From NCBI GenBank assembly GCA_015296085.1, contig DVDT01000105.1, forward strand, positions 1-64,000: 64,000 nt of DNA, given 5' to 3'. Both the position numbers and the translations under genes were made by a program. Source of the DNA: Trichormus sp. M33_DOE_039. Its GTDB lineage: Bacteria > Cyanobacteriota > Cyanobacteriia > Cyanobacteriales > Nostocaceae. Shown in pieces: positions 43,615 to 53,719 of the stretch; position 1 is the first letter of the stretch, and each line of letters opens with the position of its first letter. Below the pieces are notes generated by a model. The model ran no database searches. It was not told the DNA's origin and saw only the letters and a program-made list of their open reading frames with translations.

Positions 43615-46314
43615 TTACACAGGATAATGTTTAGCTAAAAAATCTTCTGCTTCTACTTGATTGTTAACCACTCCATCCAAAGTTGCCGCCAGCATATCAT
43701 CTAGCATTTGGCGAAACTGCGGACTAGGTTTATATCCTAATTTTTTTAAGTCATTACCATTTAACATTGGTTGAATATGAGATAAAACTCTCAAGTAATG
43801 CCATATCTGCCGCCTAATTATTCTTGAACTAGATATGGCAATCAAAATTAACATTTCCAGATCATACTTGCGTAACAACTGAACTATTTGACTAGGTTGT
43901 TTAGATGTTGCGAAAAAGTTTGTCACCTCAAATTTGGCAGCAGCTAATTTATGCGATCGCTCCATACTATCTTCTGGCAATTGCAGATTTTTAGCTACTT
44001 TGTGGCGATATTGTGGTGCTAGGTAGGCAATTAAAAGTTCTAGGCGCATTTGCCAAGGAGTTAATTTTTTTTGGGCATCAAATCGTTTCCAGCAGCGTTC
44101 TAATAAACGTAATTGCCATAAAAGTTCATACTCTAATTTCAGAGTAGGATGGATGCACTGTAACGCGCCTAAATCATTGAGCAACTTTAAAGCCAATTCC
44201 CAATAGGGGGCTGCAAGTATATGTTTGAGTTCGGCTTTGAGTCGAGTTTGCAGGGCAGGAGTTTTGCTGTTAGTTTGGGCAGTGCGGTCATATACACCAC
44301 TATTAATGGCGTAGCGAATATATTCTTCTGTGCGTGGTTCAATGGCAAATCCAAACCGCACTGCAAATCGGACACCGCGATAAATGCGGGTGGGGTCTTC
44401 AATAAAGCTATTGGCGTGTAATACGCGAATTTGTTTAGCTCCTAAATCTAGCAAACCGCCAAAGAAATCAAGCAATTCCCCAGCACGGGGAGAAGTTAAA
44501 CGCAAAGCCAAAGCGTTAATAGTAAAATCACGACGGTATAAGTCTTGACGAATGGAACTAGCTTCCACCTCTGGATTCGCAGCTGGATAAGGATAAAATT
44601 CTGTTCTAGCAGTGGCAATATCTACCCATAAAGAATCTAATTCGGGGTCTTTGTGCCATAACAAAGCCGCAGTTTGAAAAGCACCGTGAATTTCTAACCG
44701 AGCAGCGGGGTAAATTTCTTGGAGGGCTTTGGCTAGTTCTACTCCCGCACCCACATCAGCGGTTTTATGAAAGCCATCAACTACTAGGTCAATATCTGTA
44801 ATCATCAGCGTTCCGGATGCGCCTTCAGACAATAGCAAATCTCGTACCGCACCACCCACTAGATAAAGATGCCAACCTCGTTTTTCTGCGGCTTGGGAAG
44901 CTGTAGTGAGTAATTGCCAGAGTCGGGGAGTGAGGAGATCGCGTAATTGTTCTAGACTAGGAAGCTGAATACTCTGTTCCGATTGCCTTTCTCTGTCCTT
45001 CTGCCCTTCGGCTTGATGCAATTCCCTCAGAATATCGGTACGAGTGACAATCCCAACTAATTGCCCCTGATCTAATACAGGTAAGCGACCAATATCATAC
45101 GTCACCATCAACGACTCAATTTGTGGCAGTGTTGTATCTGGGGTAATAGTTTTTAAATTAATTGTCATGTAGCCCTTGACTGGCGCATGACTAAAGCCGT
45201 GGTGAAAAGCAATATCTAAATCCCGGCGGGAAATAATTCCGACTAATTGCCCTTGGGTATCTACTACAGATAAACCAGAGTGTCCGTAGCGTAATAGAAT
45301 GCGCTGCGCCTCCGCAATTGTGGTTTCTGGGCGAATGGTGCGGACTGGAGAAGACATTAAATCTCTGGCGGTGGGGGGATGGGGAATTGAGGTTTTGATC
45401 CCTTCTAGGAGTTGTTGCAGGATATTTTCAGCATCAACACCTCGTAAATTCAAAGAAGCAGCTTGGGAATGACCGCCGCCGCCGAAAGTTTGAAATAATC
45501 GGTCAAGATGAACACCAGGAATTTGCGATCGCCCAATGATTGTCAACCGAGATTCATCTTTATTTAGGGGATACTCACTAACTAACAGCAACGCATCAAT
45601 CTCTGTTAACTCAATCAGTTGCGACGCTAAACTAGATAACCCAGGCACAAAGCCTTCTGTCTTTAAAATTGCCCAGGCGATAGTATAACCCCGTAAACAC
45701 AGATATTCTAATTGTTCTAAAGCTTCCTTGAGCAAACGTTGTAATTGCGGTGATAAACCTGGCTCACGGTAGTTAGCAATCGCAGTTAAACTAGCACCTT
45801 GCTGCATCAACCAAGCCAACGCTAGCGCATCCCGTGGTGTAGATTGGTCGTAAGTGAGAGAACCAGTATCAACATGAATGCCTAAAGCCATTGCTGTGGC
45901 TTGGGTTGGGGTGAGAGAGATTTGCTGTTGTTGTAATTGTTCCACAATCAGAGTTGTGGTTGCTCCAACTGGAGAAATGTGAAATTGCGTAGCCGGAATA
46001 TCTGAGACTTGTCCGAGGTGATGGTCGTAGACTGTAATATTGTGAAGTTGTGGCAGATCTAACCACTCAGCAGCCTTACCCAAGCGATCGCGCTGTTGGG
46101 TATCTACAACCGTTATCGACCGAATTTTCTCTGGATTTACCGAGCGTCTTTCAATCAGCGTATACTCATCCCGATGCAGTGCCAAAAAATCTCTTACAGG
46201 TGGATGTGCGCCGCCAGTCAACACGATTTTACTGCCCGGTAGGAGACAAGTTAATCCGACTGCTGCTCCTAACGCATCAAAATCGGCTGTAGTGTGGCAA
46301 AGAATTAAGTCCAT
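43615..46314 (-). CDS. DHH-CBS-tRNA nucleotidyltransferase fusion (2)
   Basis: An 899-residue multidomain protein. Residues ~1-300 are a DHH/DHHA1 phosphoesterase ([29 protein letters not shown]). Residues ~320-430 are two CBS domains ([17 protein letters not shown] and [18 protein letters not shown]). From ~470 comes a nucleotidyltransferase head ([49 protein letters not shown]). This architecture is known from bacteria that split CC- and A-adding; a second, simple family member lies at 18805-20073. ATG 46314 (MDLILCHTT). Confidence 0.92.
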   Translation of the reverse strand: MDLILCHTTADFDALGAAVGLTCLLPGSKIVLTGGAHPPVRDFLALHRDEYTLIERRSVNPEKIRSITVVDTQQRDRLGKAAEWLDLPQLHNITVYDHHLGQVSDIPATQFHISPVGATTTLIVEQLQQQQISLTPTQATAMALGIHVDTGSLTYDQSTPRDALALAWLMQQGASLTAIANYREPGLSPQLQRLLKEALEQLEYLCLRGYTIAWAILKTEGFVPGLSSLASQLIELTEIDALLLVSEYPLNKDESRLTIIGRSQIPGVHLDRLFQTFGGGGHSQAASLNLRGVDAENILQQLLEGIKTSIPHPPTARDLMSSPVRTIRPETTIAEAQRILLRYGHSGLSVVDTQGQLVGIISRRDLDIAFHHGFSHAPVKGYMTINLKTITPDTTLPQIESLMVTYDIGRLPVLDQGQLVGIVTRTDILRELHQAEGQKDRERQSEQSIQLPSLEQLRDLLTPRLWQLLTTASQAAEKRGWHLYLVGGAVRDLLLSEGASGTLMITDIDLVVDGFHKTADVGAGVELAKALQEIYPAARLEIHGAFQTAALLWHKDPELDSLWVDIATARTEFYPYPAANPEVEASSIRQDLYRRDFTINALALRLTSPRAGELLDFFGGLLDLGAKQIRVLHANSFIEDPTRIYRGVRFAVRFGFAIEPRTEEYIRYAINSGVYDRTAQTNSKTPALQTRLKAELKHILAAPYWELALKLLNDLGALQCIHPTLKLEYELLWQLRLLERCWKRFDAQKKLTPWQMRLELLIAYLAPQYRHKVAKNLQLPEDSMERSHKLAAAKFEVTNFFATSKQPSQIVQLLRKYDLEMLILIAISSSRIIRRQIWHYLRVLSHIQPMLNGNDLKKLGYKPSPQFRQMLDDMLAATLDGVVNNQVEAEDFLAKHYPV

Positions 46315-46320
46315 AATCAA

Positions 46321-46396
46321 GAATCATTAGTCAACAGTCATTAGCCATTGCTACTTAGACAAACAACTAATGACTAATGACTAATAACTAATGACT
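46321..46396. repeat. short repeats of the ATTAGTCA/TGACTAAT family
   Basis: The left half has CATTAGTCAACAGTCATTAG; the right half has the opposite strand unit ACTAATGACTAATGACTAAT. The two can pair as an imperfect hairpin. It lies between the nucleotidyltransferase gene and psbZ, divergent genes. Confidence 0.8.
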
Positions 46397-46498
46397 ATAG
46401 TGACGCAATTTCTGCTAGCTTACAAATAAGGAGAAATGTCGGTGTCGCCCTTTACGATATTCTATCTTTAGTATTTTGCTGTCTTGGGAGAAGTAAAA

Positions 46499-46687
46499 AT
46501 GACCATAATATTCCAATTTGCTTTAGTAGCACTTGTTTTAATGTCTTTTGTTCTCGTGGTCGGTGTACCTGTAGCTTATGCTACCCCCCAAAGTTGGGTT
46601 GAATCTAAAAAACTACTATGGCTTGGTTCTGGAGTTTGGATCGGCTTAGTACTTTTAGTTGGTCTATTAAACTTCTTTGTAGTCTAG
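46499..46687 (+). CDS. psbZ: photosystem II reaction-centre protein Z
   Basis: A 62-residue protein with two membrane helices ([20 protein letters not shown] and [20 protein letters not shown]) joined by [15 protein letters not shown]. This is the standard PsbZ (Ycf9) sequence and length; it stabilises the PSII-phycobilisome/antenna interface. ATG 46499 is chosen; an upstream in-frame TTG at 46484 would add five residues. ribH follows 178 bp downstream on the same strand. Confidence 0.97.
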   Translation: MTIIFQFALVALVLMSFVLVVGVPVAYATPQSWVESKKLLWLGSGVWIGLVLLVGLLNFFVV

Positions 46688-46865
46688 GCCAACACCGGAT
46701 CATAGAACAGGTAAATACCAACAAGACTACAGGGGCAGGAAAGCTACCAAGCAAGGTAAAAGAACATGTTTATATGTTCTTGAGTCCGAATTGTGCTTTC
46801 CTGCTCTTCTACGTTTACAGAAGAAATGTATATTGGCAAAAGTATAGTGAATGTAAGAGGCAGTC

Positions 46866-47444
46866 ATGGCAGTTTTTGAGGGAACTTTCGCTCAAACAGA
46901 ACCTTTGCGTATAGCATTGGTGATTGCTCGATTCAATGACCTTGTAACCACAAAACTGCTAGCAGGATGTCAAGATTGCTTAAAACGCCACGGTGTCGAT
47001 CCTAGTCCTGAAGGCGATCAAGTAGACTACGTTTGGGTTCCTGGCAGTTTTGAAGTGCCGCTTGTAGCTCGTCAGTTAGCTCTTTCTCACCGCTATGACG
47101 CAGTAATTTGCCTAGGTGCAGTGATTCGTGGACAAACACCTCATTTTGAGTATGTATCCTCAGAAGTAGCCAAGGGAATTGCAGCTGCTAGCTTTCAGAC
47201 GGGAGTACCAGTAATTTTTGGGATCTTGACAGTTGATACTATGCAGCAAGCCCTAGAAAGGGCAGGTATTAAGAGTAATCATGGTTGGGACTATGCAATG
47301 AATGCGCTGGAAATGGCCAGCCTCATGCGGCAGTTACGTACTAACTTGAAAGATGCCTACGCTCACAGTCCCCAATCTTTACCAGCATCGATTTCTGGTC
47401 ACAGCATCGGCAACTTCACCACTGAGTCAGAAGGAGTGGGATGA
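46866..47444 (+). CDS. ribH: 6,7-dimethyl-8-ribityllumazine synthase
   Basis: Penultimate enzyme of riboflavin synthesis, condensing a ribityl-aminouracil with dihydroxybutanone phosphate. The 192-residue product has [45 protein letters not shown] and [17 protein letters not shown], all active-site segments. It ends with a polar tail of ~30 residues ([16 protein letters not shown]) longer than the usual ~155-residue enzyme. ATG 46866 gives [10 protein letters not shown]. Confidence 0.95.
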   Translation: MAVFEGTFAQTEPLRIALVIARFNDLVTTKLLAGCQDCLKRHGVDPSPEGDQVDYVWVPGSFEVPLVARQLALSHRYDAVICLGAVIRGQTPHFEYVSSEVAKGIAAASFQTGVPVIFGILTVDTMQQALERAGIKSNHGWDYAMNALEMASLMRQLRTNLKDAYAHSPQSLPASISGHSIGNFTTESEGVG

Positions 47445-47489
47445 CACAAAATAGGGCATGGAGCATGGTTGAATTTCTTCCTCTGCTCC

Positions 47490-47790
47490 TACGCAATTGC
47501 TCGACTTGGGGAGAAGTCAGAGCAGAGGAAAACTCCGCTTTGAACTTCGGGGGCAAAGTCCAAGACCGCATTGCTCCCCTACACCCTTATATTCCTACAC
47601 ACGGCAGTTTGCTTATGCCGAGAAACCCCTCCGGATTCACCAATGCAGCTTATGCCGGGAAACCCTTTCGGCAGTTGCTAATGGGGGAAACCCCCATTAG
47701 CAACTGCCGACGCTCCTGCGTCGCTAACGCTGCGCTAACAACACCGCAAGTGGTTCACCGCCCACGCAACTGCCTCCCCTACATCCCCAC
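47490..47790. repeat. dispersed repeat cluster between ribH and tRNA-Gly
   Basis: A mosaic. 47511-47550 resembles the kdpA-kdpB repeat (AGTCAGAGCAGAGGAAAACT); 47590-47790 is an inverted relative of 27003-27110 (CAATGCAGCTTATGCCGGGA, CCGCAAGTGGTTCACCGCCC). It also contains the local hairpin GGGGGAAACCCCC and TTGCTAATGGGGG/CCCCCATTAGCAA. Open frames here are repeat-derived. Confidence 0.85.
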
Positions 47791-47872
47791 TCCAAGCCCT
47801 CAAAATCAAAATTTAGACTTTTAACTAGTTGACAAATCAAAAACAACCTGTCATATTAATAAAGTAAGGTTT

Positions 47873-47944
47873 GCGGGTATAGCTCAGTGGTAGAGCGTCA
47901 CCTTGCCAAGGTGAATGTCGCGCGTTCGAATCGCGTTACCCGCT
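47873..47944 (+). tRNA. tRNA-Gly (anticodon GCC)
   Basis: A full cloverleaf: acceptor GCGGGTA pairs with TACCCGC, the D arm is GCTCAGTGGTAGAGC, the anticodon stem TCACC/GGTGA holds loop TTGCCAA (anticodon GCC), and the T arm is GCGCGTTCGAATCGCGT. The T discriminator is at 47944. CCA is not encoded, so it must be added after transcription. Confidence 0.97.
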
Positions 47945-48703
47945 TTTAAATTAACTAAGTGCATACTCAGACTAATGTCTGTTTGCAGTCAAATATAATT
48001 TTCACGCTACAACACACCCAACTAAAGTATGTACTAGACTGGGATAAAGCTGATGAAAGGGCTTAATGGGTAAGCAATGGGCATCTATGATCAGTTAACT
48101 TGACTAACAACCTTTGAGGTAAAAGTCAAAAAAGTAGAAATCAACACAGATCTCAGATGAAATTCAGCAGAAGCTACTGAGAATACAGCCCAATGCTAAA
48201 TAAATCATTTATTCTTGTGTGCAACCTGAGCGCATGGGTTGTCTTCCAGGTATTGGCCACGTAAGCTAAAAAAAGTACTAAATACGCCAAAACTATCAAT
48301 GCTTAAAAACGCAAATACAGAAACTTGTCGAAAATATGACTACCAAAGCAGAAATAACAGCCTAAGTTAGTCATAGTAGAGTATGTAGCTGACTTTGCTA
48401 TTTATATAAAACTTTAATTTACAAATAACCCCAAGGTTTTCAAAAGTTGTAAAAATATGCTCAAGTTATTAAGCTGTTCCACATGTGATTTTTTAATTTG
48501 CATATAGTTTGCAGCCAGGATGCTGATAGATGCTGAGTTTTTCTTTTTGCGAACGGTTATGTAAGCAGTGAGTCCAGTACGGCGAGAGGGTTTCTCGCTG
48601 TGGCAACGCTGTTTGCTACAACTCCAGAAACCCCCACAACTGCACTGTTGATGCTCCAGAGTCGCTACTACTAACGCAGTGGCGCAACTTTTCAAGACGA
48701 ATT
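47945..48703. other. gene-free region after tRNA-Gly
   Basis: About 760 bp. The last 140 bp (from ~48560) are repeat-like (GAGGGTTTCTCGCTGTGGCA and GAATTTTGAATTTTGAATTG). The rest is AT-rich, with no gene or RNA I can name. Confidence 0.5.
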
Positions 48704-49138
48704 TTGAATTTTGAATTGCTTAGAACGCTTGTGCAATCACAAAAACCCGAAAAAATAGATTTTAATATCGAATACCCCTGTCCCTGTCGCCGCAAGGGGC
48801 GGTTGATTCCTATTACTCTTACAGAAGCATTTGGATGCGATCGCTGTCAACAAATCTTTGTCGTCGAAGATAATGGCCATGTGCTAGAACAGCTTTCCAC
48901 CACCTACCCCTACAAACGTGCTTGGCGTTGGACGGGGGGTAATTGGCGAGTTGTTCACCCCAAATTAGGAGAAAGCTATTTACCTATAGCACTAGGGATT
49001 ATTTTCGTGCTAGTGATTATATGGCTACCATTAGCACTGCGATTAGCCAATGGTTCTAGCATTATTGCATGGGCTATGGTGGCAGTATTGTTGGCAATTT
49101 TGCCAGCACTCATGGTCTGGCTTACCTACCGACGATAA
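48704..49138 (+). CDS. hypothetical membrane protein with N-terminal Cys motifs
   Basis: A protein of at most 144 residues. The N-terminal half has CPCRRKGRLIPITLTEAFGC followed by DRCQQIF, a CPC...CxxC arrangement that could bind zinc. Two membrane helices follow (LPIALGIIFVLVIIWLPLAL and IIAWAMVAVLLAILPALMVW). I do not recognise a named family. The start is uncertain: TTG 48704 or 48716 both fall at the edge of a repeat. The ProA-like gene begins 4 bp after its stop, so the two are probably co-transcribed. Confidence 0.75.
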   Translation: MNFELLRTLVQSQKPEKIDFNIEYPCPCRRKGRLIPITLTEAFGCDRCQQIFVVEDNGHVLEQLSTTYPYKRAWRWTGGNWRVVHPKLGESYLPIALGIIFVLVIIWLPLALRLANGSSIIAWAMVAVLLAILPALMVWLTYRR

Positions 49139-49142
49139 TTCA

Positions 49143-50408
49143 ATGACCGTTGCAGCTGTGGACGAATTTCCCGAACCCATAAACATTGCCAAACGCGCTT
49201 ATCAAGCGTCCCTGAAGTTAAGCACTACCAAGGGAACAGACCGCAGTCGCGCTGTTTTGGCAATGGCACAAGCACTCGAAAGCGCATTTGACGACATTTT
49301 AGAAGCCAATACCTTGGATCTAGAAGCTAGTCGGGAAATGGCAGTGCCAGAAGTGATTTTAGATTGGCTGAAACTCACTCCCACTAGGCTAGAGACAACA
49401 GTAGAAATTCTGCAAAGGCTGGGGGAACTCTCAGATCCTTTGCGGCGGGTGAGAAACGCTGACTATCAACCAGAAGATTCTCAAAGTTACTCCCAATTAA
49501 TGCCCTTGGGAGTAATAGGATTTATTTATGAAGCCTTTCCTGATATTGGTGCGATCGCCGCAGGTTTATGTATTAAAACAGGCAATAGTATCATCCTCAA
49601 AGGCAGCACAGAAGCTAGTCACTCCAACGCTGCGATTACAGAAGTGTTACAACACGCCATTGCGGAAGTTGGTTTACCATCAGGTTGTATAGAACTGATT
49701 ACCGCAGAACATGGGGCTTCTATTCGCGATTTAGTTACCCAAGACCAATATGTCAATTTAGCCATTCCCTACGGACGTTCTAGTTTGGTACAGCAGGTCA
49801 TGCGACAAGCTACCTGTCCAGTGCTAAAGTCAGCAATGGGTAACTGTTACCTTTACTGGTCGCTGAATGGCAGTTTAGAGATGGTGAGGTGGATGATTAT
49901 TGATAGCCATGAAAGCGAACCAGACCCCGTAAACGCCATTGAAAAAGTGCTGATTCATCGCCAAGCTATGCCATCATCTTTGGCGGTGCTGTGGAATAGT
50001 TTGAAAGAAAAAGGCTTTGAACTCAGAGGCGATGCAGAACTAGTGGAAGCCTTCCCCCAGTTGCAGCTAGCAAAAGACGGTGAATGGGGATGTGCCTATT
50101 TAACTAAGACGGTAGCATTTAAGTTGGTGGATAGCTTAGAGGGCGCGATCGCTTGGATTAATCAATACAGTAGTGGTCATGCTGACTCTATAGCCACGGA
50201 ATCCTATCAAGAAAGTCGCCAGTTCGCTTTAGGTGTTAACAGTGCATCCACTTACATCAATACATCCCCCCGTTTTTCTCGTAACCCTTCACGGGGAGAC
50301 TCAGTATTTTTAGGTATGTCCAATCAAAAAGGCCACCGTCGGGGATTTATTAGTTTAGAAACCCTGACTACCGCCAAGCATATCATTCAGGGAAATGGAC
50401 GGTTTTAG
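49143..50408 (+). CDS. gamma-glutamyl phosphate reductase paralogue without the catalytic Cys
   Basis: A 421-residue ALDH-fold protein of the ProA family; ProA reduces glutamyl phosphate in proline synthesis. Family segments are MPLGVIGFIYEAFPDIGAIA, NSIILKGSTEASHSNAAI and GHRRGFISLETLTTAKHII. Where ProA has its catalytic Cys (family pattern ...CNAxET), this protein reads PDPVNAIEK, with Val263. The VNLAIPYGRSS segment is also unlike the usual VIPRGG. It may be inactive as a reductase or have a new role. ATG 49143 lies just after the membrane-protein gene. Confidence 0.85.
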   Translation: MTVAAVDEFPEPINIAKRAYQASLKLSTTKGTDRSRAVLAMAQALESAFDDILEANTLDLEASREMAVPEVILDWLKLTPTRLETTVEILQRLGELSDPLRRVRNADYQPEDSQSYSQLMPLGVIGFIYEAFPDIGAIAAGLCIKTGNSIILKGSTEASHSNAAITEVLQHAIAEVGLPSGCIELITAEHGASIRDLVTQDQYVNLAIPYGRSSLVQQVMRQATCPVLKSAMGNCYLYWSLNGSLEMVRWMIIDSHESEPDPVNAIEKVLIHRQAMPSSLAVLWNSLKEKGFELRGDAELVEAFPQLQLAKDGEWGCAYLTKTVAFKLVDSLEGAIAWINQYSSGHADSIATESYQESRQFALGVNSASTYINTSPRFSRNPSRGDSVFLGMSNQKGHRRGFISLETLTTAKHIIQGNGRF

Positions 50409-50633
50409 CAATAAGCAGTCTTGAATGCCCTTGTATTTTTTACCAGCTATGTTTTCCGCAAATCTTTCTTTAGAGTCGCGGCCTTGTTCATGCGTTTTGG
50501 TTATCTCAGACTTGAGACTGATCCTTCATCTTTCCCATGTCAGATCAGATATTTCAAACCGAGAGTAGATGTAAATGATACTCTGTTTCTATACTGTATT
50601 AAGAAGTGTTGCGTAAACTAGGAGCTTATACTT

Positions 50634-50861
50634 ATGCAATTATTGTTGCAAGCACCAGATTCAGTCGCTGCAGGTGGGACTCATTTTCCTCTAGCTTTTA
50701 CATTAGTTTATGTAGTAGGTTTTATTGCAGCTGTGACCATTGGTTCTATTGCTTGGTACAACTCTAAACGCCCTGTCGGTTGGGAAAGCAAAGAGCGTCC
50801 AGATTTTGTACCCAAGGTGGAAAAAGAAGAAACTCCGGGTCTGGGTGAACCGAAGTCATAA
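50634..50861 (+). CDS. Psb35-like photosystem II assembly protein
   Basis: A 75-residue protein with one membrane helix (FTLVYVVGFIAAVTIGSIAW) followed by a polar tail YNSKRPVGWESKERPDFVPK ending in an acidic stretch. It resembles the small thylakoid protein Ssl2148 (Psb35), which accompanies CP47 and high-light-inducible proteins. The identification is from memory of the family, so moderate. ATG 50634 follows AGGAG. Confidence 0.6.
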   Translation: MQLLLQAPDSVAAGGTHFPLAFTLVYVVGFIAAVTIGSIAWYNSKRPVGWESKERPDFVPKVEKEETPGLGEPKS

Positions 50862-50888
50862 TTAGTCATTAGTCATTAGTCATTAGTC
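50861..50888. repeat. heptanucleotide repeat ATTAGTC x4
   Basis: Four perfect tandem copies of ATTAGTC directly after the Psb35-like gene, a typical short tandem repeat of heterocystous cyanobacteria. Confidence 0.95.
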
Positions 50889-50939
50889 AATTAAGTCCAG
50901 GCTAAAGACTTTTGACCACCACAATTTTAGATTTTGGAT

Positions 50940-51245
50940 TTTGCGAAAAGTTGAGTGGTGAGGCATTCCTTTGGGGAGACACTGCGTTGGGCAGGCAATG
51001 CCCGACTTGTAGCCAGTGTCGTCGGCTTTGCCAACTTGAAGGAACTGCCGAAAGGGTTTCTCGACTTGAGCAAATTTTTCAAGGTGGATTTTGGATTGGT
51101 GTTTCATTACAAGCCCCACCCGTGGGAAGTCGAACAAATCTCAAATAGTCAAGCTGCGTTCTCTTGTGGATGCAGTCAATCCAGTCAATCTATTAAAGAT
51201 GCTTCTGCGTCGCTAACGCTACGCTATCGCAAATCTACAATCCAA
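50940..51245. repeat. dispersed repeat mosaic
   Basis: Non-coding sequence with pieces shared elsewhere: GGTTTCTCGACTTGAGCAAA (51055-51074) equals 27083-27102, and GCGTCGCTAACGCTACGCTA resembles the end of the 47700 repeat. Frames in it are not credible genes. Confidence 0.75.
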
Positions 51246-51261
51246 AACTGTTCGACTATAG

Positions 51262-51684
51262 TTAGTTTTGAACTTCAACCCAACGACGATAGAGTTTTTG
51301 AATTTGTTTGAGCAGTGTAGTGTGTGCTGAAGTGTGGGACTCATTGCTTTGGCTTAACTCCTGTAATTTTGTCAAGAGTCTGGCTTCTTCGATCGCTACT
51401 TCCCCATCACTGTAAATTAAACCGCTAATGGCTTCAATCAGATTTTCGCAGTCTTCGGCACTGGGGCGATCGCCTAAATATTCTTTTACCCATGTGTAAC
51501 ATTCATTGGGTTGTACGGTAACTAATTCATACAGCCAAGGCTTAATCTCTGGATCTGTGGATAAACCTTTCGCTTGAGCGATTTCACGGAGATATTGGCG
51601 TTCTTCTGGCTGAATTCTGCCATCAATCCAAGCAGCTCCAATCAGAATTTTAACTAAGTTTTTAACGTTGGCATCAGTGACCAT
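51262..51684 (-). CDS. TerB-like family protein
   Basis: A 140-residue all-helical protein. Two similar halves, KNLVKILIGAAWIDGRIQPE and NLIEAISGLIYSDGEVAIEE, each carry the acidic DGxxxxEE signature of TerB (tellurite-resistance) domains, thought to bind metal. ATG 51684 has an AAGGAGG-type site just upstream; the frame is open 8 codons further. rsmB lies upstream on the same strand (gap 57 bp). Actual tellurite resistance is not implied. Confidence 0.8.
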   Translation of the reverse strand: MVTDANVKNLVKILIGAAWIDGRIQPEERQYLREIAQAKGLSTDPEIKPWLYELVTVQPNECYTWVKEYLGDRPSAEDCENLIEAISGLIYSDGEVAIEEARLLTKLQELSQSNESHTSAHTTLLKQIQKLYRRWVEVQN

Positions 51685-51741
51685 TGCTGCCTCCTTCGGG
51701 AGATTCAAGCTTTCATCAAATGGTACAATCCCTGATCGTAT

Positions 51742-53091
51742 TCACCCCGAATCATTGGTTTTTCTTAAGCGCACCATGAAAAACCCATCCATATCCTGAC
51801 GATGCGGCCAAACTTTTAAGCAACCTTGGGGTGTACTGTAGGTAGCGTAAGGTGAATCACCGTTCAAATGTTCAATTTGCCAATTGGGATGCTCTCCTAT
51901 AAATTCTGTGATCACTTCCTCATTTTCGGCTGGATGTAAGGTACAAGTAGCATAAACTAGCACACCCCCTGGTTTGACAAACTTTGAAGTTTGTAATATG
52001 AGTTCCTTTTGTAGCGTTGAGAGTTCCGCGACAGATACAGGTGTTTGTCGCCAACGCGCATCTGCATGACGGTGTAAAGTACCTAAACCAGAGCAAGGCG
52101 CATCTAACAATACTCGGTCGGCGATATTGTGAAACTGGGGTAAATGGCGGCTGTCACCAGTAGAAATTTCAATTGAGTGTAATCCCAAGCGTTCAGTATT
52201 AGCTTTGAGTTTACGCAACCGGGAGGCAGTGCGATCGCTAGCAATAATTTTTCCCTCATCCTGCATTAACTCAGCAATGTGAGTCGTTTTCCCCCCTGGC
52301 GCAGCGCAAGCATCAATAATCACCTCTCCTGCTTGGGGGTCAAGTATATGACTTACCAATTGCGCGCTAGCATCTTGAACCACCCACCAACCTTGATGAA
52401 ATCCAGGAAGATTTTGAATCGCCCCAGTATTACCAATTAACCTTAAAGCTTGGGGTAAATGCGGTATTCTTCTGGCTAAAATCCCTGCTGATTTTAACGC
52501 TATTTCTACTTCCTCCATCGAAGTTCGCAGAGGATTAATTCTTAAATCTATGGTGGGGGTTTGGTTCATCCATTCACAGAGTCTTTCTGTCTCCTCTACA
52601 CCCAATTGCTCTAACCAAACTTGGATGATCCAGTCAGGAAAACTGTGTAAAATTCCTAAACGTTCTCCTGGATTTTCTGGTAGTTCCAAGGGATCTGATA
52701 ATGTTTCGGCTAAACGAACATACTGACGTAGCAAACCATTCACAAACCCTGTCAGTCCAGCAAAACCATTTTCCTTAGCTAGTTGGACTGTAGTATTGAC
52801 AGCCGCAGAGACAGGAATGCGTTCTTGATAACGCAATTGATAAAATCCTAAATGCAGAATGCTACGAAGTTCGCTTGGCTGTTGATGGGATTTCTTTTTA
52901 GCGAGTTGGTCAATTAACGCGTCCAGAGTGCGTTGCCTTCTCACGCTGCCATAAACTAATTCTGTCACCAAACGGCGGTCAATATCAGACAAATTAACTT
53001 TTCGTAGCACTCTATCTAATGCAATATCAGCATAAGCTCCTTTATGAACATCTTTGAGGGCAATGAAAGCTATTTGACGGGAATTGGTCAT
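51742..53091 (-). CDS. rsmB: 16S rRNA (cytosine(967)-C5)-methyltransferase RsmB
   Basis: A 449-residue RNA m5C methyltransferase. The N-terminal NusB-like RNA-binding domain (residues ~1-130: RQIAFIALKDVHKGAYADIA, LVTELVYGSVRRQ) is followed by the SAM domain with DACAAPGGKTTHIAELM, the motif IV Cys in DAPCSGLGTLHRHAD and the catalytic Cys in YATCTLHPAENEEV. Length and order are those of RsmB/Sun. ATG 53091. Confidence 0.95.
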   Translation of the reverse strand: MTNSRQIAFIALKDVHKGAYADIALDRVLRKVNLSDIDRRLVTELVYGSVRRQRTLDALIDQLAKKKSHQQPSELRSILHLGFYQLRYQERIPVSAAVNTTVQLAKENGFAGLTGFVNGLLRQYVRLAETLSDPLELPENPGERLGILHSFPDWIIQVWLEQLGVEETERLCEWMNQTPTIDLRINPLRTSMEEVEIALKSAGILARRIPHLPQALRLIGNTGAIQNLPGFHQGWWVVQDASAQLVSHILDPQAGEVIIDACAAPGGKTTHIAELMQDEGKIIASDRTASRLRKLKANTERLGLHSIEISTGDSRHLPQFHNIADRVLLDAPCSGLGTLHRHADARWRQTPVSVAELSTLQKELILQTSKFVKPGGVLVYATCTLHPAENEEVITEFIGEHPNWQIEHLNGDSPYATYSTPQGCLKVWPHRQDMDGFFMVRLRKTNDSG

Positions 53092-53175
53092 GGAAAGTTG
53101 GCAATTATTGAGATATCACGGTAATTTAGACTGAAACAAACACAAAATAAAATCATGAAAACAGAGTTAATTTCT

Positions 53176-53719
53176 ATGAGCTATCTTGAGCAGGGATTAC
53201 TTGCTTACAAAAAGGGAGACTACGAGACAGCTAAAAGGATTTTTACAAAATTGGCTACCCTCAATCGTAATGCCCAGGCTCAAACTTACTAGGGGTGATG
53301 CAGTCTTTTGGGCAGGGTTTTGAGACTGATCCAGCTGCAGCCGCTAATCATTATCAAACTGAGGCGAGCTGGACATCTCCAAGCCACCTCTAACTTAGTA
53401 GCCCTGGATGCCCTTGGTTGTAGTTTTGAGCAAGATCATACAACAGTTTTGTCCTGGTATCATCGGGTGACGGAGGCAGGTGATCTAGAAGCAATGTTCA
53501 TGATGGGGACAATGTACACCAACGGCTAGTTTGTAATACCGTTTCTTAATGAAGATGCACTTTATTCTGCACTGTAGAGACGTTGCATGCAACGTCTCTA
53601 GATCATTTATTTGGTACAACTTCATAGAGAATTGCCATAACACAATATTTTAATGCAGCCGAATATTTGTGGCTAAAGGCAGCAGAACAAAATCATACGA
53701 TCAGATCAGTGGAATAGTT
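53176..53719 (+). pseudogene. decayed Sel1/TPR-like repeat gene
   Basis: The frame from ATG 53176 reads MSYLEQGLLAYKKGDYETAK, then RIFTKLA, and stops near 53291. Pieces in other frames continue the theme: LGVMQSFGQGFETDPAAAAN, DHTTVLSWYHRVTEAGDLEA with MFMMGTMYTNG, and, after a repeat-containing insertion, FNAAEYLWLKAAEQN. At least three frame breaks and a 26-bp palindrome (53575-53600) show it is dead. Confidence 0.8.
53575..53600. repeat. perfect 26-bp palindrome
   Basis: TAGAGACGTTGCA followed directly by TGCAACGTCTCTA. It lies inside the decayed Sel1 gene and probably belongs to a small mobile palindromic repeat family. Confidence 0.9.

Noticed and set aside
47441-47824. 127-codon open frame after ribH
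   Set aside because: Encoded almost entirely by dispersed repeats that recur elsewhere in non-coding DNA.
50421-50621. 66-codon open frame between the ProA-like and Psb35-like genes
   Set aside because: No recognisable sequence pattern and no ribosome site; the region is better explained as the psb35-like promoter.
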